From a virus, in the IMG/VR virus record IMGVR_UViG_3300030102_000714, positions 1 through 22,576 of that record: DNA of 22,576 nt; one strand, 5' to 3'. The first letter of the stretch is position 1, and every line of letters begins with the position of its first letter. The notes beneath the pieces were generated by a model. The model was not told where the DNA came from and ran no database searches. It saw nothing but the letters and a program-made list of their open reading frames with translations. The position numbers and the translations under genes were made by a program. Positions 1-8,598 of this stretch are shown here, piece after piece.

Positions 1-15
1 GTTTGGATTTGAATT

Positions 16-432
16 ATGAAAAAAGAATGGTATTTACAAAGAGCAACTGACGAAGAAAACCCTAGTCCGTTTTGGGATAGTTACGTCCATGACATGTGCG
101 AAGTCCTTGAAACCACAAACAAATCTCCTTTTGGTAAACCAATAAAAGAGTTTAAAGAAAATAAAAAAGACAGAAAATATTTTTTAGATCAAGCAGAGAA
201 GCTAATCAATGGTCCGAGAGCCAAAGAGTATGGGCCTGCTAAATTTAATCACGAAAGAATAGCAAGAATATGGTCTGTTATATTAGACAGAGAAGTTACG
301 GCACAAGAAGTTGTGGCTTGTATGGTTGGTGTAAAACTAGCCAGACTAGCAGAAACGATAGAACACGATGACAGTTGGGTCGATATAATAGGCTATGCTG
401 CATTAGGTGGAGAAATCATAAATGACAAGTGA
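16..432 (+). CDS. DUF6378-like phage protein
   Basis: A 138-residue protein whose C-terminal half (about residues 57-135) resembles the DUF6378 family of small helical phage proteins. The visible signature is a helix with INGPRAKEYG, then FNHERIARIW, a VTAQEVVACMVGVKLARL helix, and the closing block DDSWVDIIGYAALGGEI. Members of this family have no established reaction that I know of. The arrangement of acidic and histidine residues in helices recalls all-alpha NTP pyrophosphohydrolases (MazG/dUTPase-like), but that is only a suggestion. The first 55 residues are charged and not recognised. The gene overlaps the start of polA by 11 bases, so the two are probably translationally coupled and both belong to nucleotide or replication functions. 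No strong Shine-Dalgarno is visible in the 15 bases before the start; ATG at 16 is the first start available. Confidence 0.8.
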   Translation: MKKEWYLQRATDEENPSPFWDSYVHDMCEVLETTNKSPFGKPIKEFKENKKDRKYFLDQAEKLINGPRAKEYGPAKFNHERIARIWSVILDREVTAQEVVACMVGVKLARLAETIEHDDSWVDIIGYAALGGEIINDK

Positions 433-2332
433 CCAATACCATTTATTGGAACAAGATATAAAAGATGTGGCATGGGGGAATGTTGATTCAGACTGGACTC
501 CACCCGAAGTTATACCAGATCTATCACAGTACGATACTATAGCTATTGACTTAGAAACGAGAGATGAGAATCTAACAAAGCTAGGACCTGGATGGTGTAG
601 AAAAGACGGACACATCATAGGTATAGCCGTGGCGGCTGGAGATAGTTCTTGGTATTTTCCAATAGCACACACTGTAGGCAACATGCCGAGAAGAGTTGTT
701 CTACAGTGGATGACAGACTTGTGTAAGGATACAACTAAAACATTCGTGTTCCATAATGCACTATACGATCTTGGTTGGCTTAGAGCAGAGGGTGTAGAAG
801 TCAAAGGCAAGATTAGAGATACAATGGTTGCAGCGCCTTTGTTAAATGAAAACAGAAGATATTATAATTTAAACTCGTTAGCTGGAGATCATCTTGGCAC
901 ATATAAAGATGAGAAGATGCTCAAGAGTGCCGCCGAGGAGTTTGGTGTAGATCCAAAGTCTGGCATGTGGAAATTACCACCTCGATATGTTGGTGCTTAT
1001 GCAGAACATGATGCTGCAATAACTTTGAGATTGTGGAACGAGTTACGAAAACAAATAACCAAAGAAGAATGTAGTGGTATATTTGAACTAGAAACTAGAC
1101 TCACACCTCTGCTTCTTGACATGAAAACAAAAGGTGTACGAGTGGATTTAAACAGAGCAGAGCAAGTTAAGAAAGAATTGACTGCGTTAGAAAAATCACT
1201 TGTAGAAGAGATAGTCAAAGAAACTGGAGTTACGATTGAACCTTGGGTCGCCACATCTGTAGCAAAGGTCTTTGATGCTATGGGACTTGCGTATTCTCGC
1301 ACAGAAAAGTCCAGGGCCCCCGCGTTTACAAAACAATTTCTTGCTAATCACTCTCATCCCATTGCGAAGAAGATTATAAAGATAAGGGAAGTTAATAAAG
1401 CCAACACGACTTTTATCGATACAATTCTTGAACATTCTCATAATGGTAGAATACATTGTGATTTTCATCCTTTACGTTCTGATGGTGGAGGCACTGTTAC
1501 TGGTAGATTTAGCTCAAGCAATCCTAATTTGCAACAAATACCTGCAAGAGATCCATATATTAAAAAACTTATTAGAGGTTTATTTATTCCAGAGGAGGGA
1601 TCGAAGTGGGGATCTTTTGACTATGCTTCACAAGAACCTAGATGGCTTGTGCATTATTGTGCAACATTGAAAGGACTTGATAGACACCCACAGATAGATG
1701 ATGTTGTGTCTTTGTATCACAAAGGCGAAGCTGACTTTCATCAGATCGTGGCAGATATAGCAGGCATACCAAGAAAACAAGCAAAGACTGTGAATCTTGG
1801 ATTAATGTATGGTATGGGTAAAGGCAAGTTGGCAAACATTCTTGATCTGTCTGTTGATGAAGCAACAACTTTATTAGATAAATACAATGACAAAGTTCCG
1901 TTCTTAAGATCTATTTCAGAAAAAACAACAAGGAAAGCTGCCGAGAGTGGGATTATCAGAACTTGGTTGGGACGTAAATGTAGATTTAATATGTACGAGC
2001 CTAGATCCTACAAGTACAACAAGGCATTACCGATGAAAGAAGCCATTGATGAGTATGGTGGCAAGGGTAGCATCAGAAGAGCTTTCACATACAAAGCACT
2101 TAACAGACTAATACAAGGATCTAGTGCCGATCAAACGAAGAAAGCTATGGTCGATTGTTACGATGCTGGTCTTACACCAATGCTAACTGTGCATGATGAA
2201 TTGTGTTTTAACATACAAAACGATAAGCAAGTGGAGCAAATAAAAGAAATCATGTCTAATTGTGTGCCCGAACTCAAAATACCCTTTGATGTAGACGCTG
2301 AAATGGGGTCAAATTGGGGGGAAGTTGGATAG
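422..2332 (+). CDS. polA: Family A DNA polymerase with 3'-5' exonuclease
   Basis: Replicative phage DNA polymerase I of 636 residues, lacking a 5'-3' exonuclease domain, as is usual in phages. The proofreading domain has Exo I with Asp43 and Glu45 (AIDLETRD), Exo II with His111-Asn112 and Asp116 (FHNALYD), and Exo III with Tyr193 and Asp197 (YAEHDAA). Polymerase motif A is FDYASQEPR with catalytic Asp400; the SQEP variant is common in phage enzymes. Motif B is RKQAKTVNLGLMYG with Arg451, Lys455 and Tyr463. Motif C is TVHDE with His591, Asp592 and Glu593. All catalytic residues are present, so the enzyme should be active. The position equivalent to E. coli Phe762 is Leu459, a variant discussed for marine viral polymerases. 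The ATG at 422 lies inside the end of the upstream gene. It is the last + strand gene before the convergent structural operon. Confidence 0.97.
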   Translation: MTSDQYHLLEQDIKDVAWGNVDSDWTPPEVIPDLSQYDTIAIDLETRDENLTKLGPGWCRKDGHIIGIAVAAGDSSWYFPIAHTVGNMPRRVVLQWMTDLCKDTTKTFVFHNALYDLGWLRAEGVEVKGKIRDTMVAAPLLNENRRYYNLNSLAGDHLGTYKDEKMLKSAAEEFGVDPKSGMWKLPPRYVGAYAEHDAAITLRLWNELRKQITKEECSGIFELETRLTPLLLDMKTKGVRVDLNRAEQVKKELTALEKSLVEEIVKETGVTIEPWVATSVAKVFDAMGLAYSRTEKSRAPAFTKQFLANHSHPIAKKIIKIREVNKANTTFIDTILEHSHNGRIHCDFHPLRSDGGGTVTGRFSSSNPNLQQIPARDPYIKKLIRGLFIPEEGSKWGSFDYASQEPRWLVHYCATLKGLDRHPQIDDVVSLYHKGEADFHQIVADIAGIPRKQAKTVNLGLMYGMGKGKLANILDLSVDEATTLLDKYNDKVPFLRSISEKTTRKAAESGIIRTWLGRKCRFNMYEPRSYKYNKALPMKEAIDEYGGKGSIRRAFTYKALNRLIQGSSADQTKKAMVDCYDAGLTPMLTVHDELCFNIQNDKQVEQIKEIMSNCVPELKIPFDVDAEMGSNWGEVG

Positions 2333-2352
2333 TGGACAATACAAAAACACTC

Positions 2353-2398
2353 AAAAACAAAGGTATTTCTAGGGTACAATCACACACGGACACTTTGT
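2353..2398 (-). terminator. Weak candidate terminator for the leftward operon
   Basis: Read on the - strand, ACAAAG (2393-2398) can pair with CTTTGT (2357-2362) across a loop of about 30 bases, and the arm runs into a short T tract (complement of the A run 2353-2357). It lies just past the end of the leftward gene run, where a terminator is expected. The long loop and 6-bp stem make this a weak call. The rest of the 2333-2425 gap between the convergent genes shows nothing else I can name. Confidence 0.25.
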
Positions 2399-2401
2399 TT
2401 C

Positions 2402-2435
2402 GGCTCTGTGTGGCGATCTGAGAGCCTAATTTTTT
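2402..2435 (+). terminator. Candidate rho-independent terminator after polA
   Basis: A perfect 6-bp inverted repeat, GGCTCT (2402-2407) and AGAGCC (2421-2426), encloses a 13-base loop. It is followed by TAA and a run of six T (2430-2435). This is the right orientation to end transcription from polA about 70 bases after its stop codon. The stem is short and the loop long, so it is a modest terminator. Its right arm overlaps the last bases of the opposing 60-residue gene. Confidence 0.5.
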
Positions 2436-2608
2436 CGGACAGGCTTACAATATGCAGTGATTTTGCCTATTTTACCATCTGGTAGTGGGACATCGGGTTG
2501 ATTGTTCAAACGTCTAGAAAAATACAAACAAGTGTTAATATTTTCAAATCTTTGTGTCTGATCTATCACTCTCTCGTTGAGCATGAAGACCAGAAGAAAC
2601 TCTATCAT
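2426..2608 (-). CDS. Small conserved phage protein (60 aa), function unknown
   Basis: A 60-residue protein with a short hydrophobic start (MIEFLLVFML), a CLYFSRRLN segment and an ending with AYCKPV. It resembles short hypothetical proteins in marine phage genomes, but I know of no function. The hydrophobic stretch is only about ten residues, too short for a convincing membrane span, so it is unlikely to be a holin. The two cysteines, about 26 residues apart, are its most distinctive feature. It is supported as a real gene by the ATGA overlap with the gene upstream, which is typical of translational coupling in this operon, and by an AAGG about 11 bases before the start. It is the last gene of the leftward run, and its stop codon abuts the polA terminator hairpin. 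Confidence 0.7.
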   Translation of the reverse strand: MIEFLLVFMLNERVIDQTQRFENINTCLYFSRRLNNQPDVPLPDGKIGKITAYCKPVRKN

Positions 2609-3246
2609 TCATCTTTTGCCTTCCAAAAATACTCGTCCGTGTCTCCAAGTCTAAACTTTTGTCCGTTCTCAACTTGATATATCTCTGTGCTAACTTTAAA
2701 GTCTGGCTGCAGTGGCTTGTCTGGTGTGAGTGAATTGTCGTACACTCTCATTCTATTGTTTGGATACAAACAGAATTGTCCGTTCTCTAATTCTATTATA
2801 TTGTTTGATTTATGTTCTGCTGGTTTTTCGCTGGTAGAAAAATCTACTGCGTTTACATTCTCGTGATAATTATCAAGAGTGCATACATAAGATCCTTTTA
2901 GGATGCCGTGGTCTCTTGTATATACTTCAAAGTCCATAGATCCTATAAATTGTTTGCTAACAGCCACCACCCCATAGTCCATGCAATTCCAAAACTGGAG
3001 ATTATAAAGGTCCATATCTGGAGTTGGGGTCTGTGGTTCAGAAGTAAAAGCACTAATAGGTAGTTTATCATAAAGAGCACCGTAGTCAGGAAGGTAAGTT
3101 TCAAAATAAAAAGCTCTACCTGGAATAGATTTTGCTGTAACCCAGACACCTTTTACAAACTCTCCGTGACCATCTTCACCATCTCTTAAATATTCTTTTC
3201 TAACCCAAACATCAACCGAGGGTAAATTAACAACTAACGTAGACAT
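2605..3246 (-). CDS. Hypothetical protein (213 aa)
   Basis: A soluble-looking protein of 213 residues that I do not recognise. It is rich in aromatic and acidic residues (for example FYFETYLPDYGALYD near residue 47 and LQFWNCMDYGVVAV near 85), with no signal peptide, membrane segment or clear catalytic motif. The middle part reads like beta-rich structure (ENGQFCLYPNNRMRVYDN, then a second ENGQKFRLGD), which suggests two similar short beta modules carrying the phrase ENGQ. It starts immediately after the stop codon of the M15 peptidase gene and overlaps the next gene by ATGA. Its place after the lysin and the ejection proteins fits either a late accessory or a minor virion role; nothing in the sequence decides between them. 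Confidence 0.85.
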   Translation of the reverse strand: MSTLVVNLPSVDVWVRKEYLRDGEDGHGEFVKGVWVTAKSIPGRAFYFETYLPDYGALYDKLPISAFTSEPQTPTPDMDLYNLQFWNCMDYGVVAVSKQFIGSMDFEVYTRDHGILKGSYVCTLDNYHENVNAVDFSTSEKPAEHKSNNIIELENGQFCLYPNNRMRVYDNSLTPDKPLQPDFKVSTEIYQVENGQKFRLGDTDEYFWKAKDE

Positions 3247-3711
3247 CTATGTATAAATCAACCCCAATCTGTAACCGTTAACTCTATCGTATGTAAGGAT
3301 CTCTTTTCTGTTCGCATCTCCAACATAGGATACATGCACCCAACCAGAGCTTGGACCCTTGGCTCTGTCATAACACTCTAATATTAACTGATCGAAATCT
3401 ATTTCGTTTGCTATGTACTGTGCCAGTTCTGCATTAGCAACGCCTGGTATTTCTATATCAGCGGCTTGACCTTTGCAATGTTGACTGGTGGATTTTGATC
3501 CTATGGCTCGACATAACGCTGCGCTGCGATATCCAGAGTTAATCATGATTGGTTTACCAAAATGTTCACGGACAGGTTCAAGGACATTCTCACACAATGC
3601 CATCATAGCAACTACATGTTTATCTCCAGGCATATTTTCAATGCCCTTTCTTTCTGCCGTTTGTGATTTAACAAACTCTGTTATCGTAAAATGTGGTGAC
3701 AACCTACTCAT
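3247..3711 (-). CDS. M15-family peptidoglycan peptidase, probable endolysin
   Basis: A zinc D-Ala-D-Ala carboxypeptidase/endopeptidase-like protein of 154 residues, of the Peptidase_M15_3 type that phages use to cut cell-wall peptide cross-links. The metal-site motif SQHCKGQAADIE gives His78 and Asp85, and the WVHVSY motif gives the third ligand His126. MINSGYRS (57-63) is the usual substrate-binding block, and the acidic residues in FDQLILE (106-112) are candidates for the catalytic base region. There is no signal peptide and no separate cell-wall-binding domain, so a holin or another release route would be needed. An AGGAG lies 6 bases before the start, inside the end of the 1627-residue gene, and the two genes overlap by ATGA. 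The location next to ejection proteins leaves open that it is a virion-associated lysin instead. Confidence 0.9.
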   Translation of the reverse strand: MSRLSPHFTITEFVKSQTAERKGIENMPGDKHVVAMMALCENVLEPVREHFGKPIMINSGYRSAALCRAIGSKSTSQHCKGQAADIEIPGVANAELAQYIANEIDFDQLILECYDRAKGPSSGWVHVSYVGDANRKEILTYDRVNGYRLGLIYT

Positions 3712-6700
3712 CCAGTTCTCCTAGCGATCTGCATATTTTTTAGAACCTCTTCTGGATTAGAGCCTAAGAAAGCTGCTATCTCTCTGTTTCGTGGATCTGT
3801 TCTAAATAATTCATTGTTAATAGTGTTTTGTACTACATTTGTAGTTTGTTGTTGTGGTACTACATTTTGTGTCATAGGTGGTAATTCTGGTGTATTTATT
3901 GGTGCAGTATTTAAAATATTTCTTACGTCTGGAGCTGGTTCTTTTCTAACTGGCTCTGGAGTCAATCTCATATTTAGTCTGTTTCTAAAAATTCTATTTA
4001 TTGCGTTCATAGGAATCTTAATTCCTTTTCTTCTCGCTTCAATTCTTTTCTTTTTATCAATCTTATAAGGACGATATCTATCTCTCTGAAGAGAAGTTAT
4101 TTCTCTATTACCCAAGCCTGCTTTTTGTTTCAGAATTTTTCGAATCTCTACATCTCTCAAACCCATCTTCTTAAAATCATCATAAGCTAGTTTCATTTTT
4201 CTGAAGGCTTTTAATCGAGCATCATCTGCTCTGATATAAGCCTCTATCATTTGATTGTCTGTTGGGTTCTCTAATCGTAAAGCATCACTAAATAATGTAG
4301 CAGCGCTTGATCGTTCTCCTTTGAACTCTTGACCTGTAAACTGTAATATTTTGTCTCTGTCTATTATTTGAGTTTGAAGTCCAGTAAAAGCTCTAAATAT
4401 CTCACCTGCTGCTGTATAATCTCTACCAGTGGTTGGCTCTTCTGCGTTTACATTAAAACCTAAAAACTCTCCACCCTCTGGAAATAAAACACCTCTTGTT
4501 GTTCTTCCTAGTTCTATAGATTTTACTGGCTCAAAGTCTCTGCCCTCTAAGGCACTGGTAAGTCCTATGTCTGCACCAGTTGGTATTCTTATAGGTAATA
4601 CGTTGGGTTTCATTGTGTTTAGTATATGCAAGAAAGATTTTTCTATTGCCATTGCAGAACTGTCAGCTTCTTTGTAAACTTTAGCACCAGATTGTGTTAC
4701 GCCTCCTCTTCCCACTCCAAAAGACGAAATACCTTCTTTTGGTAGTACGTCAAAGAAAGCATCATAAATCATAGATACGCCAAAGAAAGGCTCAAAGAAC
4801 TCACCCATCGCATCATAAATAGCTCCTCTTGCATTTTGAACACCTGATTTATCTAGTTTTGTTCCTTCTCTTAAAGATTTTAAAACTGTATGAAATGGCT
4901 TAGACAATAGATCCCAAGGATTTGTGTGACTGAAATCAATAACTTCTGGATTTCCATCTTTATCTTTTCCGACTGGAATTAACTGTGCATTTTTCTGCCA
5001 AGGTGCAGCTCTTCTGTTGATTGCATCTAACTCATCATCAGATGTGCCAGTCATGAACTGACCAAATCTCTGCATCCCTTCTCCCAGAACACCGAAAGTA
5101 AACACTGCGTTTGTTAATCGTCTTGCACCTATCTCTCTAATTGCGGCACTATCACTAGTAAGTTCTTTTAAAGCTACATCTAAAGTATTGAACCCAGTTC
5201 TTAGTATTTCTGCTGGAAACGCTATGAAGTTACCAACTGGTAAACCCCTTAAACCTTTAATTAAATCTGGAACAAGCTCGTAGTTAGGAACTAAATTACG
5301 AACATTATCTGCTGCAAATTGTTTCATGGCTTCGTCTATTTGTTTTTGAATCGGACCAAAGGCAACTTGTTGTACTCCTGGATCGTTAGGATCTGGCTGT
5401 CTTCTAACATTGAAGTTTATATGTCTTCCAAACTGATTATCTGCACTCTCAACGGCTCTTGAGATATCATCTAAAGTAAAAGATGGATTTGTTTTTTTCA
5501 AACTTTGGATAGCCTCGTTTTGCATTTTACGTCTAGCATTTTTTAGTTTGTTTAACTCAAAGAAGTAATTGTATATCTTCCAAATGTCATCACCACCTCT
5601 GTATAAATCTTCTGCTACATTTAGTGGACCTTCAAAAAACTGTCCTAATTTACTTCGTCTAGTTACCTTAAACTCTGGACTCCTTTGACCACCTTGACCG
5701 CCAACTTCTCCAGGCAGTCTTAAGTCTCTACTTACTTGACCTGTTACATAATCGCCTTTTGATTCGTATCCTAAACCTTTTCTTAAGTTATCTTGTATCT
5801 CACGGAGTTGAGCCGAACTTCCAATGACACCTCGTTTTTGCATTTCCACAAGAAAGTCTAATGTTTTACCATCTCTTTCTAAGTCTAAGAATGTTATGTT
5901 TTTTAGTTTTAATTCTTTGTCCACTATATCTCTTAATACTGTATTAACAGATGTACCTAAACTAGATCCTTTGCCATAATTACCTTGAGCTAAAGCAAAC
6001 ATTGACGCAGACGTTACATTTCTAACTTGTGTTAATGGTGATAAAATAGTTTTTGCATACTGTGTAGCACCTTTTAATTTTTGCATTGTACCATAAACTT
6101 GTCTAAGAAAAGTCGGCATGGTATCAGCATCTGCCCAAACTGCGTTACTTAAATTATTAAACATAACTCTTGGAACTGCATATCCAAACATAGTGCCATA
6201 AATACTTTTGGTTGCGTTTGCACCCGCAGTATAGTCACCACCAGGTGTTGTATCAGAAGATCTTCCTAAAATAACATGGTTGGGATTATTTTCTTCAAAC
6301 AATCTTACTGCTTTTTGTATTGAAGCTGAGTCTAAATCACTAGTTCTTGATATTGTCGTTACATCAACACCTTGGAACTCACTAGGATTGTTTCTTATTA
6401 TATTAAGAACCTCGTCATCCATATTAAAAAACACTTGTTTTTCTGGATCTGCTCCCGCTGCAAGTCTAGAATTTCTAGCCGCCACTTGTGCTATGTTTGC
6501 ATCAACAGAGTTTTTAAATAATTGTAAAAATCTATCTGTGGCAATGAAGTTAGATAGTTCTGAAACAGTAGAAATAAACGCTTCTCTTGGATCTCTGATC
6601 TCTCCAAGTATAGCCTTAAGAACATCACTATCTACTTTTCTTTTTTGAATTAAACTTACATCAAGACGATTTTGAAAAATTCTACTTTGGTTTAAACCTC

Positions 6701-8591
6701 TACCACCTCTTAACTTAGCTTTTGTTGTAACCTCATCTATGTATCTAGTTGCTTGTTCTCTAGTGAAATTTAAACGACCAGCATATAGTTCTGCTGCTTG
6801 TGTATCAGTTAATCTGTGAGCAGTTCCAGAGAGAATACCTCTGACATGTCCTATATCTACGCCCTCACCTGTCATTATTTTTCGAATTATTTCTTCTTTA
6901 GCTTTGGGATCTAATTTAAAATTTTTATCGTTATATATTCTGTATTGCCTTCTAAGATAACCACCTTCTCTGGCAATCTTTCTTATTTGTGTTTGAAACT
7001 CACCTCTACTTATACCACCGTCTACAGCTTGTTCTGGTAATTCCTTTACCACATTACTATCTACAAACTGATTCGTTAAATCTTCAATAGTTTTTTTAGC
7101 GGATCTATATAAATCGTACAGTTCAGTCGGCAAATCAGTGATCTTAGCAGCAGCTTCTTCTGCTTTCTGAAGTCTTCTGCCTGTGAGCACAGCTGTATCA
7201 ATGTCTTCTCTTTTAACTGCTCCCTCTAGCACATCCATAAAATTATCAATGTATTTTTTCTTATGTTGATCTGGGAGACTTGCGAACCTATCTTTTTTTA
7301 AGAGCACCTTTATTTGGTCATCAATTTCTTGCATTTGTTGTTTTGCAAGTTTGATATTACCTTCAACCTCTGGATTAATTAAAGATCTAAGTCTTGCTAC
7401 TACTGGATCTAAGAAACCTCTGTATCGTGCAAGAGCTTCCATTCTTCCTATGATACCTTGTAAAGTGCTAACTCCTTCTTCTCCACCTATACCTCGTTGG
7501 AGTATTTCTTGTTCTCTTTGGAGTATTCTTCGAGTAGCTCCTTTGATTCCTTCTCTTACCATCGGCACAGTAAATCCACTAGCTATATCAAGAACTGTTG
7601 TTTCTTTACCAGTAGGTAAGGCTTTTGCTAAACCTCCTCCTAATGTTGGACTTATCTTATCTAAAAGCTCCGTGGGTCGTGCTGATAGAGTTCTGTTTGC
7701 AACATTCAAGGACGCTAAAAAAGCTGGAGGTAATACGGCAGTAGCTACACCACCTTCTATACCAACCTTCATCTTATTAAGTATTTTGGCAAAAGCTCTT
7801 TCTTGTCCCTCTTTTCCTACGGCATCTATTGTATTAGTAGGACCTGCTTCAAAAAAATCACCAATAGTTTGTGTGTCGTCTGTAGAAACTACGGCATCTG
7901 CAAAACCAGCGGCACTTGCCAACACTGCATATCTTCCAACCTTTTGTGACTTGGTTTCAATATCTCTTGCTCTTTTTGTTGGAAATGTAGAAAGTTCACG
8001 AGCATCTGTTTCACCGACTTTTTTAGTTCCAATTTTTACTTCACCTTCTCTTATTCTTCTTCTACGTTCTATGTTTGTTAGAGCTTTTTTAGTATCAGGT
8101 GCAAACCTTTTTAAAAGTGCACTTGTAACTCTTGTCCCAGGTCCAGTGATAAATCGATCTGGTCTAAGCAAACTGCCTGCTTTACCAGTGCCAGTAGCTA
8201 ACTTGCCAACTTTAGAAATAGCGGATGCTGCATAAAGACCTGGAATACCAAACTGTACAAGTGCTTCTGTTACTTTACCAGCTGCACCCTCTGGATCTAT
8301 ACCTGCGTCTTCTCTTAGATCATCAAACCATTTTTCAACAGTTGCAGTTGCGTTGCCTCCAGTAATTGCGTCATATACTAGAGTTCCAGTTGTAGCAATA
8401 CCCTCTGGTATTTTAGTAAGACCAGAAGCTACACCCTCACCAGCTTCAGTAAAAAAACCTTCATATCGTGGGTTTTGATTTTTTCTGCGAGTTCCAGTGC
8501 CAGGAGTTATCGTGACTCTACGTCTGGCTTCTTCTTCGCCTATTTCTTCAGAAAAGGTGTAGTTTGTTCCATCTATATTGTATGTGTACAT
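3708..8591 (-). CDS. Very large internal virion/DNA-ejection protein (1627 aa)
   Basis: At 1627 residues this is the largest protein here, taking more than a fifth of the window. It is mostly alpha-helical and charged, with alanine/glycine-rich stretches near the N terminus (about 70-135, including EGVASGLTKIPEGIATT) and long helical coils in the first third (for example LAKQQMQEIDDQIKVLL and the KKYIDNFMDVLEGAVKRED region). The C terminus has a very basic segment (about 1507-1546), a proline/asparagine/glutamine-rich linker, and a closing TDPRNREIAAFLG helix. I do not see the lytic transglycosylase ExxxxY/GLMQ motif expected of T7 gp16. By size, composition and position after three other probable ejection proteins and before a lysin, I infer an internal virion protein released into the host envelope with the DNA. 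An AGGTG sits 5 bases before the ATG. A polyvalent toxin-like role cannot be excluded. Confidence 0.75.
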   Translation of the reverse strand: MYTYNIDGTNYTFSEEIGEEEARRRVTITPGTGTRRKNQNPRYEGFFTEAGEGVASGLTKIPEGIATTGTLVYDAITGGNATATVEKWFDDLREDAGIDPEGAAGKVTEALVQFGIPGLYAASAISKVGKLATGTGKAGSLLRPDRFITGPGTRVTSALLKRFAPDTKKALTNIERRRRIREGEVKIGTKKVGETDARELSTFPTKRARDIETKSQKVGRYAVLASAAGFADAVVSTDDTQTIGDFFEAGPTNTIDAVGKEGQERAFAKILNKMKVGIEGGVATAVLPPAFLASLNVANRTLSARPTELLDKISPTLGGGLAKALPTGKETTVLDIASGFTVPMVREGIKGATRRILQREQEILQRGIGGEEGVSTLQGIIGRMEALARYRGFLDPVVARLRSLINPEVEGNIKLAKQQMQEIDDQIKVLLKKDRFASLPDQHKKKYIDNFMDVLEGAVKREDIDTAVLTGRRLQKAEEAAAKITDLPTELYDLYRSAKKTIEDLTNQFVDSNVVKELPEQAVDGGISRGEFQTQIRKIAREGGYLRRQYRIYNDKNFKLDPKAKEEIIRKIMTGEGVDIGHVRGILSGTAHRLTDTQAAELYAGRLNFTREQATRYIDEVTTKAKLRGGRGLNQSRIFQNRLDVSLIQKRKVDSDVLKAILGEIRDPREAFISTVSELSNFIATDRFLQLFKNSVDANIAQVAARNSRLAAGADPEKQVFFNMDDEVLNIIRNNPSEFQGVDVTTISRTSDLDSASIQKAVRLFEENNPNHVILGRSSDTTPGGDYTAGANATKSIYGTMFGYAVPRVMFNNLSNAVWADADTMPTFLRQVYGTMQKLKGATQYAKTILSPLTQVRNVTSASMFALAQGNYGKGSSLGTSVNTVLRDIVDKELKLKNITFLDLERDGKTLDFLVEMQKRGVIGSSAQLREIQDNLRKGLGYESKGDYVTGQVSRDLRLPGEVGGQGGQRSPEFKVTRRSKLGQFFEGPLNVAEDLYRGGDDIWKIYNYFFELNKLKNARRKMQNEAIQSLKKTNPSFTLDDISRAVESADNQFGRHINFNVRRQPDPNDPGVQQVAFGPIQKQIDEAMKQFAADNVRNLVPNYELVPDLIKGLRGLPVGNFIAFPAEILRTGFNTLDVALKELTSDSAAIREIGARRLTNAVFTFGVLGEGMQRFGQFMTGTSDDELDAINRRAAPWQKNAQLIPVGKDKDGNPEVIDFSHTNPWDLLSKPFHTVLKSLREGTKLDKSGVQNARGAIYDAMGEFFEPFFGVSMIYDAFFDVLPKEGISSFGVGRGGVTQSGAKVYKEADSSAMAIEKSFLHILNTMKPNVLPIRIPTGADIGLTSALEGRDFEPVKSIELGRTTRGVLFPEGGEFLGFNVNAEEPTTGRDYTAAGEIFRAFTGLQTQIIDRDKILQFTGQEFKGERSSAATLFSDALRLENPTDNQMIEAYIRADDARLKAFRKMKLAYDDFKKMGLRDVEIRKILKQKAGLGNREITSLQRDRYRPYKIDKKKRIEARRKGIKIPMNAINRIFRNRLNMRLTPEPVRKEPAPDVRNILNTAPINTPELPPMTQNVVPQQQTTNVVQNTINNELFRTDPRNREIAAFLGSNPEEVLKNMQIARRTG
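3718..3722 (-). promoter_or_regulatory. Shine-Dalgarno of the M15 peptidase gene
   Basis: On the - strand this reads AGGAG, 6 bases before the ATG at 3711. It lies wholly within the coding end of the upstream gene, so re-initiation is provided inside an overlap. Confidence 0.75.
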
Positions 8592-8598
8592 TTAACAC

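Noticed and set aside
403-810. A - strand frame opposite the start of polA
   Set aside because: The + strand here encodes the Exo I and Exo II motifs of PolA; the opposite frame carries no conserved sequence.
2380-2412. A second hairpin, CACACGGA pairing with TCTGTGTG
   Set aside because: It contains a G-U pair, has a 14-base loop and no T tract after it, and it competes with the better GGCTCT/AGAGCC stem that is followed by six T.
2426-2608. Holin call for the 60-residue protein
   Set aside because: The hydrophobic start is only about ten residues and is followed by charged and polar sequence, so a membrane-spanning helix is not supported.
7351-8235. Long open reading frame on the + strand (294 codons) inside the 1627-residue gene
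   Set aside because: It is antisense to a long, continuous - strand gene, has the low-complexity Ser/Pro/Leu composition expected of a shadow frame, and shows no recognisable motif.
3708-8591. Lytic transglycosylase domain in the 1627-residue protein
   Set aside because: The protein's position suggested it, but no catalytic glutamate with the usual surrounding motifs could be identified by eye.
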